Shown here: in pieces, positions 1 to 6,877 of the stretch
Layout of the letters: each line of letters begins with the position of its first letter
Numbering within the stretch: position 1 is the first letter of the stretch
Virus record (IMG/VR): IMGVR_UViG_3300030333_007500
Location: 1 to 28,348 of that record
DNA from: a virus
DNA length: 28,348 bases
Direction: 5' to 3' (one strand)
Made by a program: the position numbers and the translations under genes
The notes under the pieces: generated by a model
What the model saw: the letters and a program-made list of their open reading frames with translations, nothing else
Told to the model about the DNA's origin: nothing
Databases searched by the model: none

Positions 1-2
1 GC

Positions 3-254
3 GGTAGACAGGCTATTGTATCTTGCCCTGACGATGAAATGAAATATGCAATTAAACTTAAAAAAGAAAAGGTAAATATAAAAAATCAAACTGATGCAGA
101 TGAAACAAAAGAGGACATGTTGCGTTGTATTAAACAAGCCTATGACAATCCTGATTGTCTATTAAATAAAACAGAAGAAATACACGATTATTATAAAAAT
201 CTTATGTGCCAAAAAACATATGTAGATACAATATATAGGTGTATTGATGAATAA
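3..254 (+). CDS. C-terminal part of an unidentified protein, possibly a glycosyltransferase (5' end outside window)
   Basis: The reading frame is open from the left edge of the window to a TAA at 252-254, so the gene very likely starts upstream. The Met at 39 is inside the frame, has no ribosome binding site and is probably not the start. The visible tail (about 83 residues) is charged and helical, with Cys residues and a NPDCLL stretch. It is followed at once by a glycosyltransferase, a nucleotide-sugar dehydrogenase and a methyltransferase, so a glycosyltransferase tail is the best contextual guess. No catalytic motif lies in the visible part, and the function is inference only. Confidence 0.55.
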   Translation, partial: GRQAIVSCPDDEMKYAIKLKKEKVNIKNQTDADETKEDMLRCIKQAYDNPDCLLNKTEEIHDYYKNLMCQKTYVDTIYRCIDE

Positions 255-270
255 TAAAATGGAGAAAACT

Positions 271-951
271 ATGGATTATAAAGACGATATAACGTTTGTT
301 TTACCTGTACGTAATCAACCTGTACATTTAAAAAAATGCCTTGATTCTTTACTTAAACAAACCATTAAAGGGAAAATTATAGTTGTTGATGATGCGTCCA
401 CTGATATTACACCGTATATAATAAAAAGTTATGAAAATTATATAGATAAAATTATAACGAACAAAGAACGGAAAGGATCAGCGTATTGTAGAAATATGGC
501 TAATCAATTAGTAAAAACAAGCATTATTGCTGTATGTGATTGTGATTATTATTACCCTAATAGAGGACTAAATATATTAGAATTTTTTAAACAGTATCCT
601 GATGTGGATGTTTTTTATAGTGCTTTGCATATCAAACCCCATAGTTATCTTGATAATGAATTATACCGAATGCAAGCGTTTGAATGGGATTTTAAAAGTA
701 AATGCCCCATTTCTCACCCTACAGTGGCATATAAAAAAAAGGTAGCTGAAAACGTTAAATACCCAGAAAAAAGTTTAGAAACTGATTTATACGAGTTTTT
801 TTTATTAGAAGCACATAAAAAAGGGTATAAGTTTGGGTGGGATGATACGGTACAGACCACTAAATATGAAGGTGTTTCACACCGTAACCAAGATGAATCA
901 CGTAAATTAAAAAAAGAAATGTATAAACCGTTTGGTATCGAATATGAGTAA
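271..951 (+). CDS. Family 2 (GT-A) glycosyltransferase
   Basis: The 226-residue product starts directly with the GT2 nucleotide-binding fold: a FVLPVRNQ strand-turn near residue 9, VVDDASTD at about 38-45, and a DCD metal-binding (DxD-type) motif at about 90-92. An acidic ETDLYE stretch lies later. It should transfer a sugar from a nucleotide-activated donor to a glycan or lipid acceptor; the specificity cannot be read. The frame is open from a TTG at 244, but GGAG at 261-264 sits 6 bases before the ATG at 271, and that start gives the usual GT2 N-terminus. It overlaps the next gene by 8 bases. It is short for GT2 and has no obvious membrane helix, as is common in phage or capsule clusters. 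Confidence 0.82.
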   Translation: MDYKDDITFVLPVRNQPVHLKKCLDSLLKQTIKGKIIVVDDASTDITPYIIKSYENYIDKIITNKERKGSAYCRNMANQLVKTSIIAVCDCDYYYPNRGLNILEFFKQYPDVDVFYSALHIKPHSYLDNELYRMQAFEWDFKSKCPISHPTVAYKKKVAENVKYPEKSLETDLYEFFLLEAHKKGYKFGWDDTVQTTKYEGVSHRNQDESRKLKKEMYKPFGIEYE

Positions 952-1828
952 ACCAGATATAGGTATTATAGGAAACGGATTTGTTGGAAATGCTGTTGCG
1001 TTTGGTTTTTCATCTCAATGTGGTTTTGATGCTAATATTAGAATCTACGATATAGACCCACTTAAAAGTACACATACATTAGATCAAGTATGTAATGAAT
1101 CAAAATTTATATTTATTAGTGTACCAACCTTAAATGACAGTAACGGTAATATTGATTTATCTGTCGTTAATTCTGTTTTTCATGAAATTAATAATATTAA
1201 TAAGCGTGATGATAATTATTTTCTGTTACGTTCTACTATTGTTCCGGGTACAACACGGGAAATTTCCGATAGATATCCTGACTTAAATATAATTTTTAAT
1301 CCTGAATTTTTGACAGAACGTTCCGCAAAGTTTGATTTTATTAACCCGTCTCGCATTATTTTTGGTAAAGATAGTTACGCTCATGATATTGATGAGGTTG
1401 TTAATTTGTTTGATAAACGGTTTTCTAATAGCGTGCCTATAGATGAAGTTTTTTATGAGGAAGCGGAATTAATAAAGTATATGTGTAATTGTTTTTTTGC
1501 TACTAAATTATCATTTTTAAACGAGATGTATTTAGTATCTGAAAAATTAGAATTAAATTGGAATAATGTTTTACAAGGTTTCTTAAAAGATAGCAGGATA
1601 GGGCATTCACATAATAAAATTGCTTTAGATGGTGAGCTAGGTTATGGGGGGGCTTGCTTACCTAAAGACTCACAAGCGATGGTATCGTTTATCGAAAAAT
1701 TAGGGTTACCAGTAAACACCCTTAAAGGGGCAATTTCAACCAATAAACTTATACGGTCAACTGAATTTCAAAATGAATTTAATAAAAATTATTTTTCACC
1801 ACGGTACTTTGGTAACATGAGAAGGTAG
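944..1828 (+). CDS. UDP-glucose/GDP-mannose dehydrogenase family protein lacking the C-terminal domain
   Basis: The N-terminal Rossmann domain has the NAD motif GIIGNGFVG, followed by RSTIVPGTT, NPEFLTERSAKFD and the catalytic GYGGACLPKD with its nucleophilic Cys (about residue 238). The conserved Lys of the central helix (about 188) is also present. Family members oxidise the C6 alcohol of a UDP- or GDP-sugar to a uronate in two NAD-dependent steps. They are normally about 390-450 residues with a C-terminal nucleotide-sugar-binding domain; this one ends at 294 residues, just after the central domain, and the following sequence does not encode the missing part. The start is the ATG at 944, overlapping the previous stop. 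Catalytic residues are intact, so it may be a naturally short enzyme, but UDP-sugar binding would have to come from elsewhere. Confidence 0.85.
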   Translation: MSKPDIGIIGNGFVGNAVAFGFSSQCGFDANIRIYDIDPLKSTHTLDQVCNESKFIFISVPTLNDSNGNIDLSVVNSVFHEINNINKRDDNYFLLRSTIVPGTTREISDRYPDLNIIFNPEFLTERSAKFDFINPSRIIFGKDSYAHDIDEVVNLFDKRFSNSVPIDEVFYEEAELIKYMCNCFFATKLSFLNEMYLVSEKLELNWNNVLQGFLKDSRIGHSHNKIALDGELGYGGACLPKDSQAMVSFIEKLGLPVNTLKGAISTNKLIRSTEFQNEFNKNYFSPRYFGNMRR

Positions 1829-1832
1829 TTTA

Positions 1833-2009
1833 ATGTATATATACAAAACGGTATATTCTTATAAGAGGTATTTTTATAATGAATGGATTGTATTAATAAA
1901 TTCAAAATTTGATAAAATTATTGATGATTCAAAAAAAAATGAGTTAAATTCTTTTATACATGATTTTAAATTATTAAAACACAAATTTAATAAAGAGTTT
2001 TCGCTATAA
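1833..2009 (+). CDS. Small hypothetical protein (58 aa)
   Basis: This is a complete short frame, ATG at 1833 to TAA at 2007-2009, with GAAGG (1821-1825) placed correctly before the start. It fills the gap between the dehydrogenase and the next small gene. The product is rich in Lys, Tyr, Phe and Asp, has no membrane segment and no motif I recognise. Its support is the ribosome binding site, the tight spacing and the fact that it fills the gap. Confidence 0.6.
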   Translation: MYIYKTVYSYKRYFYNEWIVLINSKFDKIIDDSKKNELNSFIHDFKLLKHKFNKEFSL

Positions 2010-2022
2010 TAAAGGGTAATCA

Positions 2023-2247
2023 ATGGTCATATCAATTATAGGTATTTTGGTAGTATTTTTATTCTATATAGCACTAGAAAACAGTATAAAGAAAGAAATA
2101 AAAGAAAGATTGGAATCAATGGAAAAAATAGATGATTATCTAAATAATATAATTGAAAAAAAATATAAAAATAAAAATACACGTTTAAAAAATTGTCCTA
2201 TTTCAGAAAATATAATTAATATAGAAAAAGAAATTAATAAACATTAA
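2023..2247 (+). CDS. Small single-pass membrane protein with coiled-coil tail (74 aa)
   Basis: The first 20 residues or so (VISIIGILVVFLFYIAL) form one membrane helix. The rest is highly charged (KEIKERLESMEKIDDYL) and likely a helical or coiled-coil cytoplasmic or periplasmic tail with a basic stretch. AAAGGG at 2011-2016 precedes the ATG. The architecture resembles small phage membrane proteins such as superinfection-exclusion or spanin-like factors, but nothing in the sequence decides this. No lipobox is present. Confidence 0.65.
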   Translation: MVISIIGILVVFLFYIALENSIKKEIKERLESMEKIDDYLNNIIEKKYKNKNTRLKNCPISENIINIEKEINKH

Positions 2248-2260
2248 GGAGTATTGATCT

Positions 2261-2284
2261 ATGAAATATAAATTAAAAGGATAA
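2261..2284 (+). other. Seven-codon upstream mini-ORF duplicating the methyltransferase start
   Basis: AAGGAG at 2246-2251 precedes an ATG at 2261 that reads MKYKLKG and stops at 2284. Thirty bases downstream the methyltransferase starts with almost the same DNA (atgaaatataaat, then MKYKSKD). The second ribosome binding site (AAAAGG, 2275-2280) lies inside the mini-ORF, so its translation could affect loading on the real gene. It may be a leader peptide or the remains of a start-region duplication. Confidence 0.4.
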
Positions 2285-2290
2285 AATTCA

Positions 2291-2950
2291 ATGAAATATA
2301 AATCAAAAGATGAAGCAATAAAAGATCATGTAGATAATTATAGATCTGATGGAGTAAAAAAACGTAAAGGGATGCCCGATCAAAGAGACTTTTTTAGGTT
2401 TCAGTTTTTTATTCAATCTGTGCCAGAGCATAGTCATGTTTTAGATGTTGGTTGTAATTCAGGTACTATTGGCAGATTTCTAATTGCCCAAAATAATTGT
2501 CATGTACTTGGTATTGATGTTGTTCCAGAATTAGTTAAAAAAGCCAAAAAAAATGGTACGTTTGCCATTGTTGGTGAAGCGGAAAACATTAATATGCCTG
2601 ATAATCATATTGATGTGGTTACTTGTGGTGAAGTGCTAGAACATTTATACGACCCTGAAATAGCAATAAAAGAAGCTCATAGAGTTTTAAAACCTAACGG
2701 TATATACCTTGTTACTGTTCCGCACCCTGATATTGCTAATGTTAATAAATTAGGAGATTACCACCAGCAAGATTTCAAGTATAATCAATTATATGAGCTA
2801 TTTACTAAATATTTTAATAAAAATAATGTGCATTTTTGGAATATTTCTTGGTCTAAAAGCTATTGCGAAGAAATTTCAAAAACAAAAGAGGAAGCCACCA
2901 TATTATTAAAAACCCCTCAATGGTTAGGAGTACACGCTACAAAGGATTAA
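2291..2950 (+). CDS. Class I SAM-dependent methyltransferase
   Basis: The 219-residue protein has the Rossmann-fold methyltransferase motifs in order: motif I VLDVGCNSG (about residues 50-58), the acidic end of strand 2 in LGIDVV (about 74-79), and the later DVVTCGEVLEHLYDPE ... RVLKPNGIYLVTVPHP of the Methyltransf_11/UbiE-type group. It transfers a methyl group from S-adenosylmethionine. In phage and O-antigen clusters such enzymes often methylate sugars or glycan ends, and the neighbouring glycosyltransferases favour that here. The substrate cannot be read. It is followed after 3 bases by a GT4-like gene, so the two are probably co-translated. Confidence 0.88.
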   Translation: MKYKSKDEAIKDHVDNYRSDGVKKRKGMPDQRDFFRFQFFIQSVPEHSHVLDVGCNSGTIGRFLIAQNNCHVLGIDVVPELVKKAKKNGTFAIVGEAENINMPDNHIDVVTCGEVLEHLYDPEIAIKEAHRVLKPNGIYLVTVPHPDIANVNKLGDYHQQDFKYNQLYELFTKYFNKNNVHFWNISWSKSYCEEISKTKEEATILLKTPQWLGVHATKD

Positions 2951-2953
2951 GTT

Positions 2954-4093
2954 ATGCAAATTAAAAAAGAAGATTTATACCCACACCTTAAAAAAATATG
3001 TTATATACCTACTTTAAATATTGGTGTTGTTACATGGCGTATTGAGAATTATGCTAATGAATTATTAAAATTTAAAGATGATTGTATTGTTCATATTGAT
3101 TATATTGTTGACGCTAATAGCAACATTGCATGGGATAAGTTTGCAATTAATCATAATGAATTTTCTAAAAAAATCGTTACTAAACTTGAACAATGTTTTG
3201 ATTATTTTGATTTTCTTATTTTTCAAAAAATACAAAATAAAGAAGCGTTAATTCTAATTGAACAATTAAAAAAGAAATACCCTCAAACTAAAGTTATTGC
3301 AGAAATTGATGATGCTATCGGGGAGGTAACACCCTCAAATAAAAATAAATTTACCTACCACCATAGATATGCCGCTCAACATATGATTATTAGTGATGCC
3401 ATAATAGCATCTACGCAATTTCTAGGTGAAAGTGTAAGAGAAATAGTAGGTAATAATAAGCCTATCCATGTAGCACCTAATTGTATTAATATCGGTGATT
3501 TTGGTATGTGTTTCGATCAAAAAAATATTAATCCTTTACCAAAAAAGGAAACTATTAACCTTGTTTATGTTGGGGCAGGTGGACACGATGAAGATTTAAA
3601 ACTCTTTATTAAGCCTATCCTTAATATACTTAAGAGCCGTGACGATGTACGTTTTATTATCAGGTATGGAGATCATAAACCAGAATTTATACCTAATCAT
3701 GAATTCATTGATTTTAAAACTAACGTTATTAACTCGCCTAATGATGAATGGGCAATTAAAAATTATTTGTATTCGATGTATAAATTAAATGCTAATATCG
3801 GGTTAGCACCACTAAGGGATACGCAATTTAATCGCTGTAAATCGGGTATTAAATGGGTTGAATGGAGTTACTTAAATGTACCACTTGTGGCTAGTAATGT
3901 TGAACCGTACAAAAGAATAGATGGTAGTTTATATTTAACTGATAATAACTCTACTGAAATTCAAAAACGTATTAATATCGCTATACAATCTCAAAGCAAA
4001 AGAGATTTTACTTTTTTGAAAAATCAATCTATGCAAACTTTTAATATTCAAAAAGAATGTAAACGTTTATTATCGTTTATGGATAGTTTATAA
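2954..4093 (+). CDS. GT4-like (GT-B fold) glycosyltransferase
   Basis: The 379 residues have a two-domain GT-B look. The N-terminal half contains FLIFQKIQ and VIAEIDDAIGE. A central linker has IIASTQFLGESVRE ... HVAPNCINI. The C-terminal donor domain has LVYVGAGGHDEDL, NIGLAPLRDTQFNRCKS and KWVEWSYLNVPLVASNVEPY, the usual nucleotide-sugar end of GT4 enzymes. It should add a sugar to a glycan. AAAGGA at 2941-2946 is the ribosome binding site. The gene ends just before a promoter-like element (4098-4106), so it probably closes this transcription segment. Donor and acceptor are unknown. Confidence 0.8.
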   Translation: MQIKKEDLYPHLKKICYIPTLNIGVVTWRIENYANELLKFKDDCIVHIDYIVDANSNIAWDKFAINHNEFSKKIVTKLEQCFDYFDFLIFQKIQNKEALILIEQLKKKYPQTKVIAEIDDAIGEVTPSNKNKFTYHHRYAAQHMIISDAIIASTQFLGESVREIVGNNKPIHVAPNCINIGDFGMCFDQKNINPLPKKETINLVYVGAGGHDEDLKLFIKPILNILKSRDDVRFIIRYGDHKPEFIPNHEFIDFKTNVINSPNDEWAIKNYLYSMYKLNANIGLAPLRDTQFNRCKSGIKWVEWSYLNVPLVASNVEPYKRIDGSLYLTDNNSTEIQKRINIAIQSQSKRDFTFLKNQSMQTFNIQKECKRLLSFMDSL

Positions 4094-4097
4094 AGTG

Positions 4098-4106
4098 TGA
4101 TATAAT
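4098..4106 (+). promoter_or_regulatory. Extended -10 promoter before the small-gene/bL32 segment
   Basis: TGA-TATAAT forms an extended -10. The -35 is weak (TTATGG-like). The bases after it (ATTGTTATAGATTAA...AAAGAGGTAA) match almost exactly the sequence after the consensus promoter at 6901-6906, so this is a repeated promoter-leader module. It sits just after the GT4 stop and 31 bases before the next start. Confidence 0.55.
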
Positions 4107-4136
4107 TGTTATAGATTAACATTAAAAGAGGTAACT

Positions 4137-4304
4137 ATGGCTAACATTTCAATAGATATTAATTTTATTAATAAGAATGAGGATTTAAAGAAAGGTATTC
4201 CTTTAATTATTAAACGTAATGGCATTACCGTTACCATAACGAATAAAGATCATCACTTAAATAGAAAATATTTTATTAATAACTTATTTAATATAGAAAA
4301 ATGA
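4137..4304 (+). CDS. Small hypothetical protein (55 aa)
   Basis: The frame runs from ATG at 4137 to TGA at 4302-4304, with GAGGTAA at 4128-4134 as ribosome binding site. The product begins MANISIDINF and carries an IIKRNGITVTITNKDHH stretch, a beta-rich, non-membrane small protein without a recognised motif. Its stop overlaps the next start (ATGA), a sign of translational coupling. It is the first gene after the promoter-leader module. Confidence 0.65.
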   Translation: MANISIDINFINKNEDLKKGIPLIIKRNGITVTITNKDHHLNRKYFINNLFNIEK

Positions 4305-4495
4305 AATATATTCAGGTAACGGTTAAAACTAATAACGTTATTTATTATGTATCGGGTAAATATAATATTACCCAAGATGAAAGCAAGATGTTAGTTTTAC
4401 AAGATGAAAAACGTATTAAAGAAATTGTTGAAAATATAGAGCGTGTGTTTTCTAAAGATGTTCATATAATTGAAATAAAAGAATTAAAAAAATGA
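4301..4495 (+). CDS. Small hypothetical protein (64 aa)
   Basis: It is coupled by ATGA overlap to the gene before and the gene after. The product is a small mixed alpha/beta protein (MKYIQVTVKTNNVIYYVSG start, helical KRIKEIVENIERVF, strand VHIIEIKEL). It resembles no family I can name. It has no membrane segment or Cys. Confidence 0.6.
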   Translation: MKYIQVTVKTNNVIYYVSGKYNITQDESKMLVLQDEKRIKEIVENIERVFSKDVHIIEIKELKK

Positions 4496-4569
4496 TTAAG
4501 GCAATTATGGATATAATACTGTTTTTTATGTTGTTTTACGGCTTATTTTATTTTTTATGTTCATTCTAA
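4492..4569 (+). CDS. 25-residue single-membrane-helix peptide
   Basis: The ATG at 4492 overlaps the previous stop (ATGA) and the frame ends with TAA at 4567-4569. Nearly all of MIKAIMDIILFFMLFYGLFYF is one hydrophobic helix. There is no independent ribosome binding site, so expression would depend on coupling. It is one of several very small membrane peptides in the window; chance hydrophobic frames are common in AT-rich DNA, hence moderate confidence. Confidence 0.45.
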   Translation: MIKAIMDIILFFMLFYGLFYFLCSF

Positions 4570-4595
4570 ATAAAAGTATTTAAAAGGATTAAGTT

Positions 4596-4769
4596 ATGGC
4601 AGTACCTAAAAGAAGACGATCAAAAGCAAAAAAAAGAAGCAATAAAGCTAATTGGAAACTAAAAAAGTATGAAACAAAGCAATGTAAGTCTTGTAATAAT
4701 TCAGTTATTTTTCATCATGCTTGCTTATGTGAAATTAAAAAAAGTAAAAAGAAGGTAGAACATGGATAA
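4596..4769 (+). CDS. rpmF: Ribosomal protein bL32, phage-encoded
   Basis: The 57-residue product begins MAVPKRRRSKAKKRSNKA, the signature N-terminus of bacterial and plastid bL32, and has the family length. A zinc-ribbon follows: C30-x2-C33, then the family's HH-x-C motif at 40-43 and C45. In zinc-type bL32 the last pair is usually C-x2-C followed by G and aromatic residues. Here it is C-x-C and the tail is a Lys-rich KKSKKK, so the C-terminus has diverged. bL32 is a component of the large ribosomal subunit near the exit-tunnel region. AAAGGA (4582-4587) precedes the ATG, and the stop overlaps the epimerase start by 8 bases, which places it inside phage transcription rather than a host yceD-rpmF-plsX locus. 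The name rests on the N-terminus plus zinc-ribbon. Confidence 0.82.
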   Translation: MAVPKRRRSKAKKRSNKANWKLKKYETKQCKSCNNSVIFHHACLCEIKKSKKKVEHG

Positions 4770-5790
4770 ATTTTTAGTAACAGGCGGAGCAGGTTTTATT
4801 GGGTCTCATATTGTTAAACACTTGCTATCACTTAACAATGTTAAAGTAGTTGTTTTAGATAATTTAAAAGCAACTAAAAACTTATCTAAGTTAGCTCTTA
4901 TCCCACAAATATTATCCGATAAATTTACCTTCATAAAAGGGGATATAAGAGATTATGATACTTGTATAAAAGCTCTTAAAGGTGTTAATTATGTTTTACA
5001 TCAAGGTGCATTGGGAAGTGTTCCACGTAGTTTTGATAATCCATCTGAATATCATGATAATAATGTTGTGGGAACTGATACGCTTTTCAAGGCTTGTGCT
5101 TATATGCAAAATAAAGAAAATAATCTAAAACGGATTATCCAAGCGTCATCAAGTAGCGTATATGGAGATATTCATATATTACCAAAAAATGAAGAAATAA
5201 AACCCAAACCAAAATCACCTTACGCAGAAACAAAACTTAAATGCGAAGAATTAGCAGAAAAATATAAAGACATTGATATAATATCCCTTCGATATTTTAA
5301 CGTGTTTGGATCAAACCAAAGTTTAAATTCCGATTATAGTGCCGTGTTTCCTGCTTTTTTTAATGCCATAAAAGAAAATAAACCTATTACTATACATGGG
5401 GATGGTTTACAAACTAGAGATTTTACTTATGTTCACAACACTGTTCAAGTTAATGTTCAGTTAGCATTAAAAGGAGCTAAACATTCGATTATCAATGTAG
5501 GGCAAGGAAATAGTATAAGCATTAATACATTAGCTAAAAAAATTATAGAATTATCAGATAAAAAAACACATGAAATTATTTACACTAAGCAAAGAAATGG
5601 AGATGTAAGGGATACTTTAGCCTGTACTAAACAATTAAGTAAAAGTTACAACATAGATGACTTTATTAACTTTAATATTGGATTAGCATTAACAGCTGAA
5701 TTTTATCTCCATGAAAAAGAATATTATAATAAATTGCACAAGGAATATCTAAGTTATTTTTTAGATAAAGGGATTGAGAATGGAGCATAA
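4762..5790 (+). CDS. NAD-dependent UDP-sugar 4-epimerase (extended SDR, UDP-GlcNAc 4-epimerase-like)
   Basis: The 342-residue enzyme has the extended short-chain dehydrogenase layout: TGGAGFIGSH NAD motif (about residues 7-16), VLDNL (about 33-37), GDIRD, HQGALGSVPRSF, ASSSSVYGD, the catalytic YAETK, LRYFNVFG and QTRDFTYV. The ALGSVPRS segment is typical of the WbpP/TviC group, which converts UDP-GlcNAc to UDP-GalNAc. That group feeds a WbpO/TviB-type dehydrogenase to make UDP-GalNAcA, and a (truncated) dehydrogenase of that superfamily is at 944-1828. The exact substrate is inference. GAAGGTAG at 4751-4758 is the ribosome binding site, inside the bL32 gene. Confidence 0.85.
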   Translation: MDKFLVTGGAGFIGSHIVKHLLSLNNVKVVVLDNLKATKNLSKLALIPQILSDKFTFIKGDIRDYDTCIKALKGVNYVLHQGALGSVPRSFDNPSEYHDNNVVGTDTLFKACAYMQNKENNLKRIIQASSSSVYGDIHILPKNEEIKPKPKSPYAETKLKCEELAEKYKDIDIISLRYFNVFGSNQSLNSDYSAVFPAFFNAIKENKPITIHGDGLQTRDFTYVHNTVQVNVQLALKGAKHSIINVGQGNSISINTLAKKIIELSDKKTHEIIYTKQRNGDVRDTLACTKQLSKSYNIDDFINFNIGLALTAEFYLHEKEYYNKLHKEYLSYFLDKGIENGA

Positions 5791-5860
5791 CGGTATTATT
5801 CAGTTGCTTGTTATTGTTTTAGTTTTACTGATAGTTAATGCTACTTTTACAAGGAGGTAG
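5780..5860 (+). CDS. 26-residue single-membrane-helix peptide
   Basis: The ATG at 5780 lies within the end of the epimerase gene and the frame closes with TAG at 5858-5860. The peptide MEHNGIIQLLVIVLVLLIVN is an almost uninterrupted hydrophobic helix ending in Arg-Arg. The two Arg codons (AGGAGG) are at the same time the ribosome binding site of the next tiny gene. Function unknown; holin-like or membrane-protein-binding peptides look like this. Confidence 0.5.
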   Translation: MEHNGIIQLLVIVLVLLIVNATFTRR

Positions 5861-5865
5861 TGCTA

Positions 5866-5925
5866 ATGATCGAAGCCGACGCACTGTTTTTTATATCTTT
5901 TATGATACTGGTTTTGCTGATATGA
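5866..5925 (+). CDS. 19-residue single-membrane-helix peptide
   Basis: A very strong AGGAGG at 5852-5857 sits 8 bases before the ATG at 5866. The frame ends at TGA 5923-5925, overlapping the start of the next membrane protein (ATGATG). The peptide MIEADALFFISFMILVLLI is a single hydrophobic helix. The strong ribosome binding site argues that ribosomes really start here, either to make the peptide or to deliver ribosomes to the overlapping downstream gene. Confidence 0.5.
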   Translation: MIEADALFFISFMILVLLI

Positions 5926-6260
5926 TGGAAAAATTTAGACCATATAAAACTGTAGATAGGCTTAAAAAGTTATTTATCTCTTTATTTTCTATAATTTCTG
6001 TTTTATCTCCTTTTATTTATATTTATTGGTTTATGATAACTAAAACTGAACTAGGGGTTGAAAATTACGTACCGCCTTTTTTTTTAATTTTTATTATTAT
6101 TTTTTTTATCTTATCCGAGTTAAGTTATGCTGTATTTTTATTCTTGCCAAAGAGATATTGGCACATAAATTGGGGCTACCGCATTACTTTTCATCAAATT
6201 TTCGGAATGATATATATGTCAGCGTTAATAACGTTTTTAATTAAGTTTTTATTACTATGA
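5922..6260 (+). CDS. Three-helix integral membrane protein (112 aa)
   Basis: Three hydrophobic segments are visible: KLFISLFSIISVLSPFIYIYW, PPFFLIFIIIFFILSELSY and IFGMIYMSALITFLIKF, with short charged loops. The frame is open from 5838, but that ATG has no ribosome binding site, whereas the ATG at 5922 overlaps the stop of the 19-residue peptide, which does. I therefore start it at 5922. It overlaps the next gene by 4 bases. The topology would fit a holin, but no lysin gene is nearby. Confidence 0.65.
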   Translation: MMEKFRPYKTVDRLKKLFISLFSIISVLSPFIYIYWFMITKTELGVENYVPPFFLIFIIIFFILSELSYAVFLFLPKRYWHINWGYRITFHQIFGMIYMSALITFLIKFLLL

Positions 6261-6499
6261 ATAAATCATTATTATTACACAATAACATAGAAAGAATACC
6301 AAGCAGTATAGCTAATTATCACTTGTTATTAGATGCTGTAGAGGAACTAAAAGAAAAAGGTTGGTCTCTTACAAAAATAGCTAAAACAATGAAAACATCT
6401 CAATCTCATTTAAATTGTTTATTATCTAATCCTAAAGGAATTAAACACGATAAATTAAAAAAATACATGCTTAACTTAAATAATTTTTTAGATGACTAA
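6257..6499 (+). CDS. Small helix-turn-helix protein (80 aa)
   Basis: Residues about 36-57 (GWSLTKIAKTMKTSQSHLNCLL) read as a helix-turn-helix, with the second helix SQSHLNCLL as recognition helix. The rest is helical and basic. It may be a DNA-binding regulator. It is coupled by ATGA overlap to the membrane protein upstream and has no separate ribosome binding site. No dimerisation or inducer domain is present. Assignment to a named repressor family is not justified. Confidence 0.6.
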   Translation: MNKSLLLHNNIERIPSSIANYHLLLDAVEELKEKGWSLTKIAKTMKTSQSHLNCLLSNPKGIKHDKLKKYMLNLNNFLDD

Positions 6500-6514
6500 A
6501 ACACAAATTTAATA

Positions 6515-6802
6515 ATGTCAAATATAACCATTTATACAATATATTTATTTTGCAAAAAAATATTAAAAAAAATTATATTAAATGAACTTTTTGCTGTATT
6601 GCTTGTTTTTGCTGTCTGGTTTTGGGTGATGTTTAACATTTTAATACCTATGACTGGCGTAGATTTATTTGAACAAACAGAATACTGGAAAAACTACAAT
6701 GAAAGTTACTACAAAGAAAGTCTTAGAAATAAAGTATGCAATGTTAAAATCATAGATAATAAATGTTGTAAAAATAATAAAGAAAAAACCAATCCAAAAT
6801 AG
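6515..6802 (+). CDS. Membrane protein with C-terminal Cys-rich tail (95 aa)
   Basis: A hydrophobic segment at about residues 25-47 (LFAVLLVFAVWFWVMFNILI) is flanked by a basic N-terminus (KKILKKII) and a polar tail with CNVKIIDNKCCKN. The ATG at 6515 has no clear ribosome binding site. A seven-codon-length frame (6492-6512) overlaps the previous stop and ends just before it, so re-initiation is possible. Function unknown; a single-pass protein with the tail outside the cytoplasm is plausible. Confidence 0.55.
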   Translation: MSNITIYTIYLFCKKILKKIILNELFAVLLVFAVWFWVMFNILIPMTGVDLFEQTEYWKNYNESYYKESLRNKVCNVKIIDNKCCKNNKEKTNPK

Positions 6803-6832
6803 AGTGATGATTAAAACCCCCCTCTATCTTTT
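6799..6832 (+). terminator. Possible weak intrinsic terminator
   Basis: ATAGAG (6799-6804, overlapping the TAG stop) pairs with CTCTAT (6822-6827), followed by CTTTT. The loop is long and the stem AT-rich, so this is weak. Its position, between the end of the membrane-protein run and a consensus promoter, fits termination. Confidence 0.3.
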
Positions 6833-6877
6833 AACTCAAAACAAACCCTCTATTTATCTATAATTACTCTATTTTAC

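Noticed and set aside
5838-5921. N-terminal extension of the three-helix membrane protein from ATG 5838
   Set aside because: No ribosome binding site before 5838, while AGGAGG at 5852-5857 serves ATG 5866 and the overlap at 5922 offers a coupled start.
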